Below are positions 36,475 to 49,041 of a stretch of DNA of 64,000 nucleotides, piece after piece. Location: contig JAKUCV010007354.1 of assembly GCA_028386065.3 (NCBI GenBank), positions 162,049 to 226,048 on the forward strand, written 5' to 3'. Positions within the stretch are counted from its first letter, which is position 1; the number at the start of each line of letters is the position of its first letter. The notes below the pieces were generated by a model. The model did no database searches and was not told the origin of the DNA. It saw only the letters and a program-made list of their open reading frames with translations. Source of the stretch: Turnera subulata. Its lineage: Eukaryota > Streptophyta > Magnoliopsida > Malpighiales > Passifloraceae. Made by a program: the position numbers and the translations under genes.

Positions 36475-38751
36475 ATGGAACAATTCCGTCAAGTAGGTGA
36501 GGTATTGGGAAGCTTGAAGGCTCTGATGATTTTGCAAGATGACACTCTGATCAATAAGAACCAGTGCTGCTTGCTGCTGGATGCTTTCAGTTCGGCATTC
36601 GCCACAATTGCAGAGGAGATCAAGGAGAACCTGAAGCTAGAAGAGAGGAACAACAAGTGGAAACCTCTTGAAGAGCCTTTGAGAGAGATCTACAGGGTGT
36701 TCAAGGAAGGGGAGCTCTATGTCAAGCGTTGCTTGGATAGCAAAGATTGGTGGGGCAAAGCAATCTGCCTTCACCAAAACAAGGATGCCATTGAGTTCCA
36801 CATCCACAACTTGCTCTCCACTTTTCCTGCTGTGATTGAGGCTATTGAGACTGCTGGAGAGATCTCGGGGCTTGACCAAGAGGTGATGCAAAAGAGGAGA
36901 GTAATGCTGGCCAAGAAGTACGATCGGGGTTGGAATGATCCTAAACTTTTCCTGTGGAGATTTGGGAAGCAGTATTTGGTGACTCAGCAAATCTGGAGTC
37001 AAATTGAGAATGCTGTGAAGGAAGATGGGTGGCTTCTTGCCGATGCAATCAAGCAGAAGAGAAAGACAGGATCACTTACAAAGACCGAGCAGCGACTGGC
37101 AGAACTATTGCTCAAGAAGCTAAATGGAGTAAACTCAGTAAATGGAAAGCTCCCTCTGAGCTCGATATTGACAGGAGCAGAAGATTATCAACTGAGAAGG
37201 CGACTAGGAGGAGGAACTCAGTATAAGGAAATTCATTGGCTGGGGGAGAATTTTGCTTTGAGACAGTTCTCTGGGGACATTGAGGCACTAGGACCAGAGA
37301 TCAATAAGTTGCTTGCACTTTCCCATCCTAACATTGTGCAGTTCCTTTCCGGGTTTTATGATGAGGAGAAAAAGGAATTGTTCCTTCTAATGGACTTGAT
37401 GACCAAGGACCTTCATTCTCAAATAAAGGAGAATTCCAGCCCAAGAAGACGTGTTCTGTTGCCTATTCCCATTATGGTAGATATAATGCTTCAGATTGCA
37501 AGAGGCATGGAATTTCTTCATTCGCAAAAAGTTTATGCAGGAGAGCTAAATCCTACAAATGTCTTTCTTAAGCCAAGGAAGTGCACGGAAGGTTATTTCC
37601 ATGTAAAAGTCTCAGGGTTTGGTCTAACATCCGTTGAAAATCATCCTGCAAAACACGCATCACCAGAACATTATGAAATTGACACTCACATCTGGTATGC
37701 CCCGGAGGTCTTGGCTGACCTCGATCAGCCAGGAAAGACACCAGCTCTCAAGTACACAGAGAAAGCAGATGTTTACAGCTTTGGGATGGTTTGTTTTGAG
37801 CTTTTGTCAGGGAAACTTCCCTTTGAGGATGGACACCTTCATGGAGAGCAGATGATTAAAAATGTAAGAGCAGGAGAGAGACCATTGTTCCCTTCCATTT
37901 TACCAAAATGCCTGGTGAACTTAACCAAGAGATGCTGGCATACCGACCCGAATAATCGTCCAAGTTTCTCGTCCATTTGTAGGGTTCTGAGATACATCAA
38001 GAAGTCTCTTGCAATGAACCCTTATATTGGCCAGCCCTCCATCCCGTTGCCATTGTCTGATTATTTTGATCTAGAGGCAGCGTTTTTGAAGAAAAGCCTA
38101 GGGGAACTTGCTTCTGATGTTCCTCCAGTTGCAGAAGTTCCATTCCAAATGTTTTCTTACAAGCTTGTGGAGAAAGAGAAGACTTTCTCGGGCATTAAAT
38201 TTAAAAATGTGGATGGATCAAGTGATTCGCCGTCTAATGGCAATGATTCCCCGGTTTCTGCAGTGGAGGATCCAGCTTCACCTGGAGACGATCCAGGTTG
38301 TGAACCCCGCAAGGCTGTTTGTTTCGACATGAAGTCAGTTTGCTTCGAGAGAAACATCCCTTCTGATTTGAGGTCAGTTATGTCTGAACCTCCAGAGAAG
38401 AACATTGGGAAGAAACCCGCTGCTCCTGCTGCTACTGGTGTGAAGATCAGAAGAACTAAAACTTTAGGTGAGGATTCTATACACATATGCCCTGTGGAAA
38501 TGTTAGTTTGACATTCATTTTGTTGCTCATTCACTAATGACTTAATCATCATGAATGCTTTATCAGGTTCTCTATCAAAGCCAAAACCACCAACACCACC
38601 TAAACCGATGCAAACACCAAGGAGAAAAGTACCCGCATGGAATTCTCCAGCGAACAGTCTGAAGATAAGCCGCGAAAACAGAACCACATTTTCCATCAGC
38701 CAATCGAGCCCTAGAAGGACTAGAGCACCTGCAACAAGCACCAGATCCTGA
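36475..38751 (+). CDS. MLKL: Plant MLKL-type pseudokinase with helical N-terminus
   Basis: Two coding exons, 36475-38467 and 38567-38751 (GT-AG intron 38468-38566), give 725 aa. Stopping at the end of the first frame (38511) would read into the intron and lose the basic, proline-rich tail. Residues 1 to about 190 are helical, as expected for the HeLo-like bundle of plant MLKL proteins. A kinase-like domain spans about 235-510. Key catalytic residues are replaced: the VAIK lysine by Arg in FALRQF (about 263), the HRD box by AGELNPTN (about 355-362), and the DFG aspartate by Gly in SGFGL (380-384). It should therefore be a pseudokinase. Known for the family: resistosome-like assemblies and roles in immunity and cell death. 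The 5' leader probably has introns (acceptors CAG at about 36271 and 36360). It converges on the SPA2-like gene. Confidence 0.85.
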
Positions 38752-40125
38752 GAAAGTGATAGTGTTTTGAATCTTGTAGGCATGCTTGATGTAGAACTTG
38801 TAAAGTTAGAGGAGTTTTTCCTTCGTCTTCGTGTTTTCCCTCCTCTCTCTCTCTCTTCACTCCCTCCATCTCCCTTCGCAAACTGTTTTCTTGTGGTTCT
38901 TGATCATGGCTGTACGGACAAATTTCATTTCCACTCTCACCAAATTTTCCTCTGGCTCGTATTTTTAGTTTCATTTCAATTTTGTTATGGCTAATTCTTA
39001 TTTTATCATAGGCAAAAGTACTAGTTGGTGGACCAACATTCTGCTTTTTCCTTAATTTTAAATCCATCTCCGTACAGGAAATCTGTTTTTCTATTACTTT
39101 TAGTGTATAACATTGCATGAAAGAATGAATAAACCAATGAACATAAATATCAGTTTTAAGATTAACCAGAAGTGAAACTCGGAGTGTAAATCGATCAGCG
39201 ACAAAAGCACGAACCAATGCGTCCAATCGATCAGAGATAAACACAAAAGATGCCTCCGGCGGGGATATTCTTCTTGTATTAAACAAAATTATAGACATGT
39301 TTACCGCACCGGGCAAAGTTTATAAAGCAACTCATCCATTTACACCAGCACGTAACTATAATGGCAAAAAGGAATTGCAATATGACACATTCCTTATACA
39401 AAAAAAAAAATGTCTAGTAAACAAAATTATCGTATACATCTTCATTTCTTCCTCTGGATATATTTACATCAGCTAGCCTCTGTACCTACATTAGTCAATT
39501 AGATACAACTGAATCAAGGAATCTGATGGATTTTCCTAGTATGTATTGTCTAAGAAAGCTAAGCTTACAACACACGGAACCCAAAAAGCTCTCACAAATT
39601 ACAGGAGTCCGCAAGCAAGTCCTAAGCCTTTTAAGTAGACAAATGTGTGGAACCATTTCGTCGTTCATGCAAAAGCTGGTTTAGATAGCAGAGTGACAGT
39701 CATGACCTATTACATAACATGCCAAATGCCACGAGGGTGCTCTTTTGATATGCTAAAAAGCTGCCCAGAATTGGCTCATCTCCATAACACATCAACCTAC
39801 ACCATCTTTGTCCGCTATTTCACCCGCAAGTGCGGCAGACCACTTGGCATCTGATTTCCTCTTCAGCCAGCTCAGTATTACAATCATACTTCATAAAGCA
39901 GAGATCTGGAATCAGGAACCATTACCAGATGAAATATTGTAGTTCAGGCAGCTGAAACCTTGTGTCTTTGATAAACAGATAAAGACGGAGACCTCAGTTC
40001 CTCAGAGATTCTGGGGAAAACCTTCAAGCTTTAGCTTAGAAATAGCTGTTGAAGGAAGAGATTCAGCATGGCAATGCAATCCCAAAGCCTCAGTTGCCTG
40101 ATCATCCTAGGAGCAAACTTTTTCT
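38752..40125. other. Convergent 3' regions of the MLKL-like and SPA2-like genes
   Basis: The two genes end tail to tail, 1374 bp apart. The sequence should hold both 3' untranslated regions; exact ends cannot be placed. No further gene is seen. Confidence 0.6.
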
Positions 40126-43100
40126 CTAGAGCATCTGCAACAATTTTATACATCCACTCGAATTGGCAGCGACAACCATGTCTGAGTTCCCCCTCCAGCA
40201 GACACTAGAGACAAACTGCCCATTGTCATCATCCGTCTCTTTCCCAGAAATAGGATCAATAGAGCCGAACTTGTGGGAAGTGATTGGCATAGGCAGCGAC
40301 CTATAATAAGCATAAACCTGAAAGAACAATAGTGCTTCATGAAATTATAAAATCTTTGCAAACATTTAACACAATACTTCACCTACATTCAATTTTTTTC
40401 TCTTTAAAACTTTTTAAGAAAATGAACCTCATAATCCTGACTCACAAATTAATGCTCAATTCATAACAACACAAGTACATTCAAACAGAAATTGAAGCTG
40501 TACCTCATTTGTTTCTGATCCACATGCTATATAACCATTTGAAACAGACAGGCCCACAAAGTTCTGAAGGAACAGGAAACTAGTTAAAACCATTGAAAGG
40601 AGTGAAATGTGAGCTGTTTAGCTCTGTAGAATGTAACGAGGCCAGAACTAGAGAAGAACAAAAAATTCTTACCTTCTCATTGGTATGCCCTCCCAGTGTT
40701 AAGCTGCAAGCAGAGGTGGATGTGCCGCCAGAAGAGGTTTTATTAAGATCCCAAATCTTTAACGAATTGTCAGTGGATGCAGTAACCAGAGTTTCGGAGT
40801 CCAAGAATTTCACGTAGCTCACTGCTTTTTCATGGCCAGCCAAAATACACCAGGGGGTTCTAACATTCCGAAGATCATAGCAATAGGTTCTGTAATCCGC
40901 AGACCCAAAGGCCAGCAAATGAGTGGAGTGAGAAGAGAATTGAACACAGCAGACATTTGCAATGTTCCTGATCGTGCCTATACTACTTTTCTGCAAAAAA
41001 ATAAAGAGCAGTGCATGAGCTTTCACTCAAATAACAGAATCAGTATTCAAAGGTTTAAGCAATACCCCCAAAACAAAACAAAGAATAAAGAACATTTGGC
41101 TCTATTACTCCTTTCACTAACAACATCATTTGGCTCTATAACACCTTTACATGAGTCAAGAACTTGTAATCATCATTACCCAAGGTTTACATCATGTTTA
41201 GGGATGCAGACAAGGAAGACAGTTTTTAACCACCCTATTTGGCCATCCTCCAAACAAAATCTCTAAATATTTACACAAATCTTTCACTTATGTTGATGGA
41301 TATTCCTTTACAACAATGAATTTTACCAAACAGTTGAAGGTGAATTGACAGTTTTACTATGGCAAAAACCCAACAACTTTCTATACATGGTGATATTACT
41401 TCACTCCATGAGTCCCTTCGTTGATAATTGATTATCTGGGAAAGAAAAAGAGAAAAAATAATCAATTTTGCAACTTTGATTGAGTAAGACAAGGGACATG
41501 CCTCGTTGATGCTCCACAGCTTCACAGAACAATCATCACTTCCGCTGGCTAATTTTGTTGGATACACTGGAGAAAAGTCAACAGACCAAGCCCTCTTTTC
41601 ATGCTCATTATACTTACAGATTCCCTGACCGGTACTCGCATCCCATAACTGGAAGTTATCCAACAAAAATAAGAACTATGTAAATACAAACTTAAATAAC
41701 ACAGTGAAACTCAGATGGAAACAAAAATAGAAGCAAGCAATATCAGTGTACGTGCAAAAATGCCGTAATGAAAGGGTATCTACTGATGGCATACCGTATT
41801 TTATGCTTCAATAAGTTAAGAAGCTTGCAATGCAAGTAAAATCCTAAGCAGTTCCTGCAGATAGAGTACCTATATTTGTTTTCCTTAAACTTTTCCTTAA
41901 TACTCTTTTTGGAAAGTTTGCGAGACTGATGAAGCCAATTTAGTAACAAGAACAAAGAAGTTTGATTGAGATTATCCAGATAAGCGACTAGAAGGTGCTC
42001 ACAATCACATAAGAAAATTGAAAGACCTCAATCTTCAGCCAAGAATACGAAAATGCTAGAGTCAAAATCTAAGTCCACTGAGAGTCATAACCTAATGCAG
42101 AAAACTCCTACTTTCATCCACAGTTGGCAAGGTTTCGCGTATAAAGTTCATACACAATTTTTATGAGACTCTTTGTAGGATGTACATACCTTCACTGCAC
42201 CATCATAGCCAGTTGAAGCAAGATAGTTCTTGATATAGTTGTTCCAGGAAATGCAGCTAAGCTTTGATTCATTTGACATTTCAATGACTGGGTAATGAAT
42301 ATCAACAGAGTCATTAAAGAGTGAATTAAACTCAAATATCTTTATTTTCTTTGACACTCCAGCAGCAGCAAAATAGTCCAAGTCCCGGTCGAAACTCAAA
42401 GAGCAGATTACATTTGCAGAATTGTTAAAATCCCCCGTTCTTAGTAGCCCACGCACTTTAAACTTAGTGTAACGAGCATACTTGCACAACCCATCAAAAA
42501 AGGCACCAAGAGAATCAGTAGTATTATGTGTTTCTGTCTCCTCCTGTGCCAAATACCAGTTTTCACGGTGTATCAATATTTCCCTATCCTGGCGTGTACT
42601 GGAAACATTACCAAGCAGTGGGATTTTGGACCTCATGGAGAAATAAGCACTTTCAAGTTGATTGATATTGCTTATAAACCTTGTATTACTTGTATTAGAA
42701 TTAGGTGGTAACTGAGAGAAGGACTTTGAAGTAGCAGGTTCTTTAGGCTCAACTGTACGTTCAGCTCTGTTGAGATGGGCAGTGTCAATGGCAGTGTGAG
42801 CCAAAGGATTCTTTAGACGGCTTCTTCTCTCAACCTCTTCAAGGTCTGTATCTAAGCACCTAACATCTTCCACTAACCTAGACGCCTCCTTTTGCTTATG
42901 CTCTTTCAATGTAACTAGGAAATGCAACAACAGCTCTGATTCAGCATCATCTTTTTCAATTTTGGATGGCAATTCTTCTGGGGAAACATTATCAAGTGCA
43001 ACAATCAACTCAGATTGTAGGATTTCCCTGTCAGGTAACAAGGTCATGAGCTGGTATACATCAGAATCTATAAATTTTGAGAATATGCATCAACATATAA

Positions 43101-46100
43101 GGCAAGTCAGAAGGCTTGCATTTTCTCACATAGTAAACCAGTTAGAATTCACAAGGGAAGTAGAGAATTATAACTACTCCAAACAGATCCAGAGAGTTAC
43201 AACAAGAAGAGTCCCCTAAAATGAAAAGGAGAGAAAAAGGTAACTTCCAGATTGATTCTCTGTTAAGAACAGATTTAGATGTTTATGCAGGAAGAATCTC
43301 CACCCCCTGCATGTTTTCTTCGGTTATGACATCCAAACTTTAAACTCATCAAACTAATGGTCAAAGATTCAACTTCTCTTCATGGTTTCATTGGATATCA
43401 GTACAGATCCTCTCTTTTCAAACTTACAAATTTCCTACCTCCCTCAGCAGTCAAAGAACCATCCACCTAAAAGTTTATGCTAGGTGTAGTCCCAATCTAG
43501 GTTATATACCCTTTGCACACCCCCTCAAGTGAAAGCCCCTAGGGGAAATTGATTACCTTGTTGAATTAATCAATCAACACCCAAGAAGCAGAGATTTTGA
43601 ACCCTAATATGTTAAAAGAACCAGTCAACACAAAAGCTATAGCTATTCAATGACTAAGAATAGTGAAATCCTACTGCACCAATTCATCCATATCAAGTAT
43701 GAACAAACTCCGTTTGCACCTCTCACTTTCTCTTCAGCAACTAAAACATCCCCTGTCAGTTGATATGCTATGTTGAACCAAAACCTCCCATACACCTGGA
43801 CCATTTTCATTTTTTCTTACATCCTTGAGGCAGCAAAAAACAGATTGAATAAACAAACAGATATGCAGTGACTTGAAGAGAGTGCAAAAGAAACACCCAA
43901 TAAGAAGCCTACAAACACCCATAACACACCAGTTTCATTTCGGGACAAGGTGGACAGAGAAAAAGAAGACTGCTGAGGGTGGGAGAAAAAGAAAAGGAGC
44001 AAATCAGGCCAATATTGCAATCATTGAGATAAGGCACCAAGCCTGTGGAAGTGGCAGGACATAATCTTCTTCCATAGGCCAATATTGCAATCATTGAGAT
44101 AAGGCACCAAGCCTGTGGAAGTGGCAGGACATAATCTTCTTCCATTGAATATCAATAATGTTTTGCAACAAAAGTGGCCAATATTGCAATCATTGAGATA
44201 AGGCACCAAGCCTGTGGGAGTGACAGGACATTGTCTTCTTCCATTGAATATCAATAATGTTTTGCAACAAAAGTGAGTAGAAGAATACAGCCTAGGGCTT
44301 TAAAATAGCCGAAAGAGAGGGGGATTAAAATAGTGACGCATGCAGAAATGCACTAGGCAGCAGCATTATCCCAAATTCAACTGTACTTTAGAATATATGA
44401 GCAACTAGAGGCATCACTTCGCACCGAAATGGCAGTCCTTCCAATCAAGTGACAACATACAAAAAAAGTCATACATAGGCAGCTCATATAATTAGTCAAT
44501 ATAGTGGACTGTTTAGGTTCAATGTTGTCAAATCTCAATTCATAGTCCACAACAAACCAATTTTTTGGGGTCATAAAGCATATACACAACAAAGAAAATC
44601 AAATATGCAATCAGTTTATAATGCCATTTCCCTGAGTCTAGAAAGATCTAAAGACAAGTTAGTATTACCTAGTTGTGGGGCGTGATGAAGGTTCAGGATG
44701 AAGTAGCCAGAGGCAGAACCCAGCCTCTTTAGGATTTTCCGACAGAAAACTTGGAGGAAGTATTCGGTGACGGAGGTCTGACATTGCTGTAGCATGTGTT
44801 CTTTCAGAGTCAAAACGACCAAGCAACTGAAAGAAATAACCTGAGTTAATCATGTTAACAGACAAGTTCTATTATATATCTCCAGTCTAATACAAAAAGG
44901 CACATTACAAAAAAAGAGGGACCAGTATAAAGAACAGCTGGAGGGTTTATCAAACAGGCAACAAAAAATCAAGAAGGATATGCAGACATACTCCATAGCA
45001 ACCCGACATGTAGCACAGAGAAAAGCCATCAGACAGAATCAAAACAAAGGGAAAGATGAGAAAAAAACTGCACAACACTAGTCTACAGTGAAATTTAAGA
45101 TAGATTAACCTAGGTTGGAAAGCAAGGTCCACTTGAAAAAGAGATAATTCCCGCATATTAGCTCATGCTAGCACAATATTCGGAAAACAGGAAGAGGGAA
45201 TGCTAAATGGTATCTTCACCAGTTACTCCTGAATAAAACTCACGCCCACATGAGACTGACATATAGCGGGAATAAAGGGCCAGAAGACAAAGGTAATATG
45301 ATCTCAATGTTTCCCAAAACAACTAAAATTTGGCAAAAATTCCAAGTGACTGAAATTATAAATTTCGCAATGTAATAAACATATCGACAAAGATTAAGTA
45401 CGGTTGTATATAAGAGTGACTCTGCAACCAAGTACAATAGATGTGAAAAAGAAAGCAGATAGAGAAAAATATCTGCGCACCTCAAATAACAGAATGCCAA
45501 GATTATAAATATTCGATGAAACTGTGCAGGTCCCCTCACCCAGCTCCTCAGGGCTTCTGTACCACTTCTCTTCCAACAGGTTACCAGGCGATATCAATCG
45601 CTGATGACCTGAATTCTGAAGCTGAGGGATATTGGACCTGTCCCAAATTCCTAATTCTCGATTTGGATGATGTTTGTCAGCATCCACAAGAGAATCTTGT
45701 CCACCACTTCCATCAACGTCCTCATCACTAGCCCTCAGGCGAGTAAAACCATGTTTTGGTGTAAAATTCGGCCACTGCCTTATAGATCCTCCAAACTGAC
45801 CAAACTTTTGCTTCTTTGTAAACACGCCAACAGTAGGAGATAGTCCATCATCTGATTGCCTTCTTCTAATTAGATGATTTTGCAAGTCACGTGTATCTCG
45901 ATCTGGAGCACTCTCTAATACATCTCGCTGGACAGAACCATGGTATTTAACTTGATTTGACTTCAACAACTTGAAGCAAGATGGACGTAGCTCAGGCAGT
46001 GCAACTCCTTGAGAGTGATAATGATCCACCAGTTCCACAACTCTTCTAAACATACACAAACGTTCATCTTTACTGGCTTTAAGTCGTCCAGAGCGCAGCC

Positions 46101-47034
46101 AGTCTCTCAAGCACACTCCAAGATCAGAATTTTCAGGCCCAGGTCCAGAATTTACACATTCTCTCAAAGTCCCTACATTATCAGAACTACCAGCACGTGG
46201 CACCGAACCAGCAAACCAAGAAGAAGGTGTTGCAGTCTTCCCATCGGAACTCTGAGAAGTATTTGAACCCGCCAAAATGCTTGCAGCAGCCATTCCATTG
46301 CCATGCTCTTTTTGCTCAAGCCCCGAGACATCACGCGCAGGACCTTTGTAGATGATCCCTTTACCCTTCAACGTATTCTTCACAAAGAACTCCGAGAATC
46401 CCGACTTCGATAGAATCTTAGTTCGTATGCGAGGAGGAGATCCCATCTCGCCAGAACCCTCTCTGCCTTCCGTCTTTCCCAATTGTTCCAAGACTTCATT
46501 TTGACCATCCACGGATGTTCTCTGACCCGAAAAACCAGGATACCCCGGATTCTGCAACTCATAATTTGCCACACCGGCTTCCCCATACAAACCATTGCCA
46601 CGCGAATCCCCAGCTCTCGACCCACCAGAGATTCGATAAAGATGCTGCCACTGACTCTGCCTAGCCTGCATCCTTTCCCTGTTATGAGATGTACCCACTA
46701 TAGCTACACTCGACCCATCATAATTCCTGACTATTAATTCCTCAACCATGTTTCCCGCATCATCCATATATCTAGGGCTAGCACTTGGCTGCCCTGCTGC
46801 ATCCACAGGGCTTCCAGTCCTGGTACCATTTCTACCCTCCAATATCACCGCAATCTCATCGAACGAGCTCTCGGGGTAGTCACCCTCGGCCGGGGCGGCC
46901 ATCAAAAGATGCTGTTCCCGTACTCCAGAGGTTTCCGGCGGCTTTAGGGTATTATACTCGTTCTCCTTCCTACGCAGGCGAGCTCCTTCCCCTGCATCCT
47001 CCGATACCACCTCATCACCCAATCCATGATCCAT
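40126..47034 (-). CDS. SPA2: SPA2-like protein (SUPPRESSOR OF PHYA-105 family)
   Basis: Seven coding exons: 45481-47034, 44669-44826, 42190-43027, 41502-41648, 40673-40990, 40504-40563 and 40126-40317, giving 1088 aa in one frame. SPA proteins partner COP1 in nuclear CUL4-DDB1 ubiquitin ligases that degrade light-response factors in darkness. The N-terminal part contains a divergent kinase-like region spanning exons 1-2 (CLRDWLRSG... to the segment [20 protein letters not shown]), a coiled coil at about 600-645, and a C-terminal COP1-like WD40 propeller from about 765 ([35 protein letters not shown]). The N-terminus (MDHGLGDEV) and QWQHLYRI segment resemble SPA2 more than SPA1. The start at 47034 was preferred to an upstream in-frame ATG (47082), which would add 16 mostly hydrophobic residues. 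Intron 4 is GC-AG. Intron 2 holds a minisatellite. Confidence 0.93.
44005..44276. repeat. Minisatellite in intron 2 of the SPA2-like gene
   Basis: Three copies of a unit starting GGCCAATATTGCAATCATTG. The first is about 70 bp; the second and third are about 100 bp and add a shared tail (TGAATATCAATAATG...). Copies are almost identical; the third has a few substitutions. It lies wholly inside the intron 43028-44668. Confidence 0.9.
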
Positions 47035-47506
47035 ACCATCCAAAAAAAACACACCCACAAAAAAGGCTATAATACACAACAACTTATAGCTGATTATTAC
47101 AAATGGAGTTCAACCAATTTCTTACATAATCCAACTAAGCCTCCTCTAACGAGAGCGATGACTAGCAGCAGTTATAATTCACAACAAACTCCGCTCCAAC
47201 TCCATTAAATTACCGAAACTGCCATTTCCGGCGAGCCAGAGATAGCCAGGAATTGGCAAAATTAACAAGGAAAAGGAAAGGAATCGTAAGACAGAAGCAT
47301 AAATGTAGATTACCGGGTAAGGGTAGTTACACAGCAGCGCTTAGAATTCAAAATTTCTTTAACGCTTCCTTTTTTTTTTTTTCTAAAGAAAAAAAACCAA
47401 TCTTTTGGAGCAGAGAGGGAGGGGGTCTCGATCTGGGAGGAAAGAAAAGGTAAGGGAGGGAAAGGGAATTGAGGAGTAGGCGAGGAAGGAGAGGAAAAAG
47501 AAACGT

Positions 47507-47520
47507 GTTTTAGGGTTTTT
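47507..47520 (-). promoter_or_regulatory. Telo-box-like motif upstream of the SPA2-like gene
   Basis: The plus strand reads TTTTAGGGTTTTT (minus: AAACCCTAAAA), about 480 bp upstream of the chosen start codon. Telo-boxes are common in plant promoters and 5' leaders. A CT-rich leader surrounds it. Confidence 0.45.
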
Positions 47521-47524
47521 GATT

Positions 47525-49041
47525 TTTTGAGAGAAATGAAAGGGGAGGGAGGAAGAGGAGTGGGAAGTGGAGAAAAGCAAAATAAGAAACGGATGGGGAG
47601 AAGAAGAGGAAAGAGAGGTGTGCGTCTTTGTGTGTGTGTCTGTGTTGTTTTACTGCGTTAGGCTTTTTTTTTTTTTTTTGCTGTCTAAACCTTATTTGAG
47701 GCTTAAAATGGGTGGGATTTGGAAACCTGGGCCTTTTCTTCCATTTAGATAAACTTATTAAATGTTGGATTTCGGTTGTTCTTTGGACCTAGGGATTTTT
47801 TCCCTTTTAATTATTTAAGATGTCCCCTTTCATCCGTACCCACATTTTGTATTATTTTATGTAGGAGTCGATTATTTAAGTTCATGTATATGGTGCAATC
47901 CAAAGAAGGTATACAAGGAATAGAATAAGGGCTTGCATATCCAAAAATGCGTAACTTCATTGGTTAATTAAGTGGTCCTGACATGTGAAAGAAAAAAAAT
48001 ATAAACACTGCTCTGTTCGATAATAAAATTACAAGCAACAATGATTTTACTCTAACTACTTACTTAGTAAGAGTCAAGTGGCATTTTTATGTGATTTAGA
48101 TTCCTAAAGCTTTAGCCAATGCTCGACGATGATCCTCCGACAAAGCTCATAGCCAAAGTTCCAATTAGGCAAAGAAATATCGGTTGGAATGGAAGGTGTT
48201 GTCCATGGAAGAAAGAATAGGAAATTCTTGCAGGAGGAGGAACATGTCACTAAAAAATAATATGGCCCTCTGCTTCATTTCATTATTAAGTGGATAATAG
48301 ACAGTCCACGTCTGTCCCAAACAAAGGGTCGATGAAAATGTCAACAAATAGCAGGGATATAATAATGTCAATCATCAAGTGGCTCCTTATGGGACCGAAG
48401 CTTCTTTTTAGCTCCATAATTGGTTCCTAGCTGCCCCCATCAAGTTGCTTAATCCCAACAACCAAGCAAACTCCCATGATTACCAGGCACCAGCAATCTG
48501 TTCTCTAACCAAACAACAGTAGAACAAACTACTACTGGATGCCTGCATAAACATACAACGAAAACCATATGCTGTTGAAGTTTATTGCCTTAAAACACTC
48601 GTCCAATGGAAAACACAAAACCAATCGGTGCTCTCTACTTTGAAGCAGCGAGGGGCAGTGACAACTGTGTTACAAGAACTTCTTTGTTATCCTGATAGCA
48701 GCCTATAACTTTTAACTTCAATTATTTGCATTGCTTGTCGACAATCACTGAAGAAAACAGTATTAGTCCTAAGTCCTAACAAGCAAGGAAGACGAATGTA
48801 TACATGAATTGGCAAAATAGCTCATAAAAGATGTTCCTAATATAGTTATTGTAGATGCATATATATACATATCGCCCATAGGAGATTAAGGACTTGTAGT
48901 TTAAACTTCGAGGTCAGAAACCTAAACAGAAGGACAGACCTTGTCAAACATTAGAGTTTACCGGTAAGATTAGTACTTCTAATTCTATTCGCTCAAAGTT
49001 TGCTCCTTGCCGAAACAACTTTTGGTAACATAAACTGCCAT
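47525..49041. other. Intergenic DNA between the SPA2-like gene and the coiled-coil gene
   Basis: AT-rich, with poly-T runs near 47670. It should contain the SPA2 promoter and the 3' end of the next minus-strand gene. No other gene was seen. Confidence 0.5.

Noticed and set aside
38468..38511. Ending the MLKL-like protein at the first in-frame stop (38511)
   Set aside because: A clean GT-AG intron restores a frame with a basic, proline-rich tail; reading on would translate intron sequence.
47035..47082. N-terminal extension of the SPA2-like protein from an upstream ATG
   Set aside because: It would add 16 mostly hydrophobic residues not expected in the family; the ATG at 47034 begins the family-like sequence. 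Transcript data could change this.
45516..47208. Several plus-strand frames of 60-95 codons
   Set aside because: Antisense shadows of exon 1 of the SPA2-like gene.
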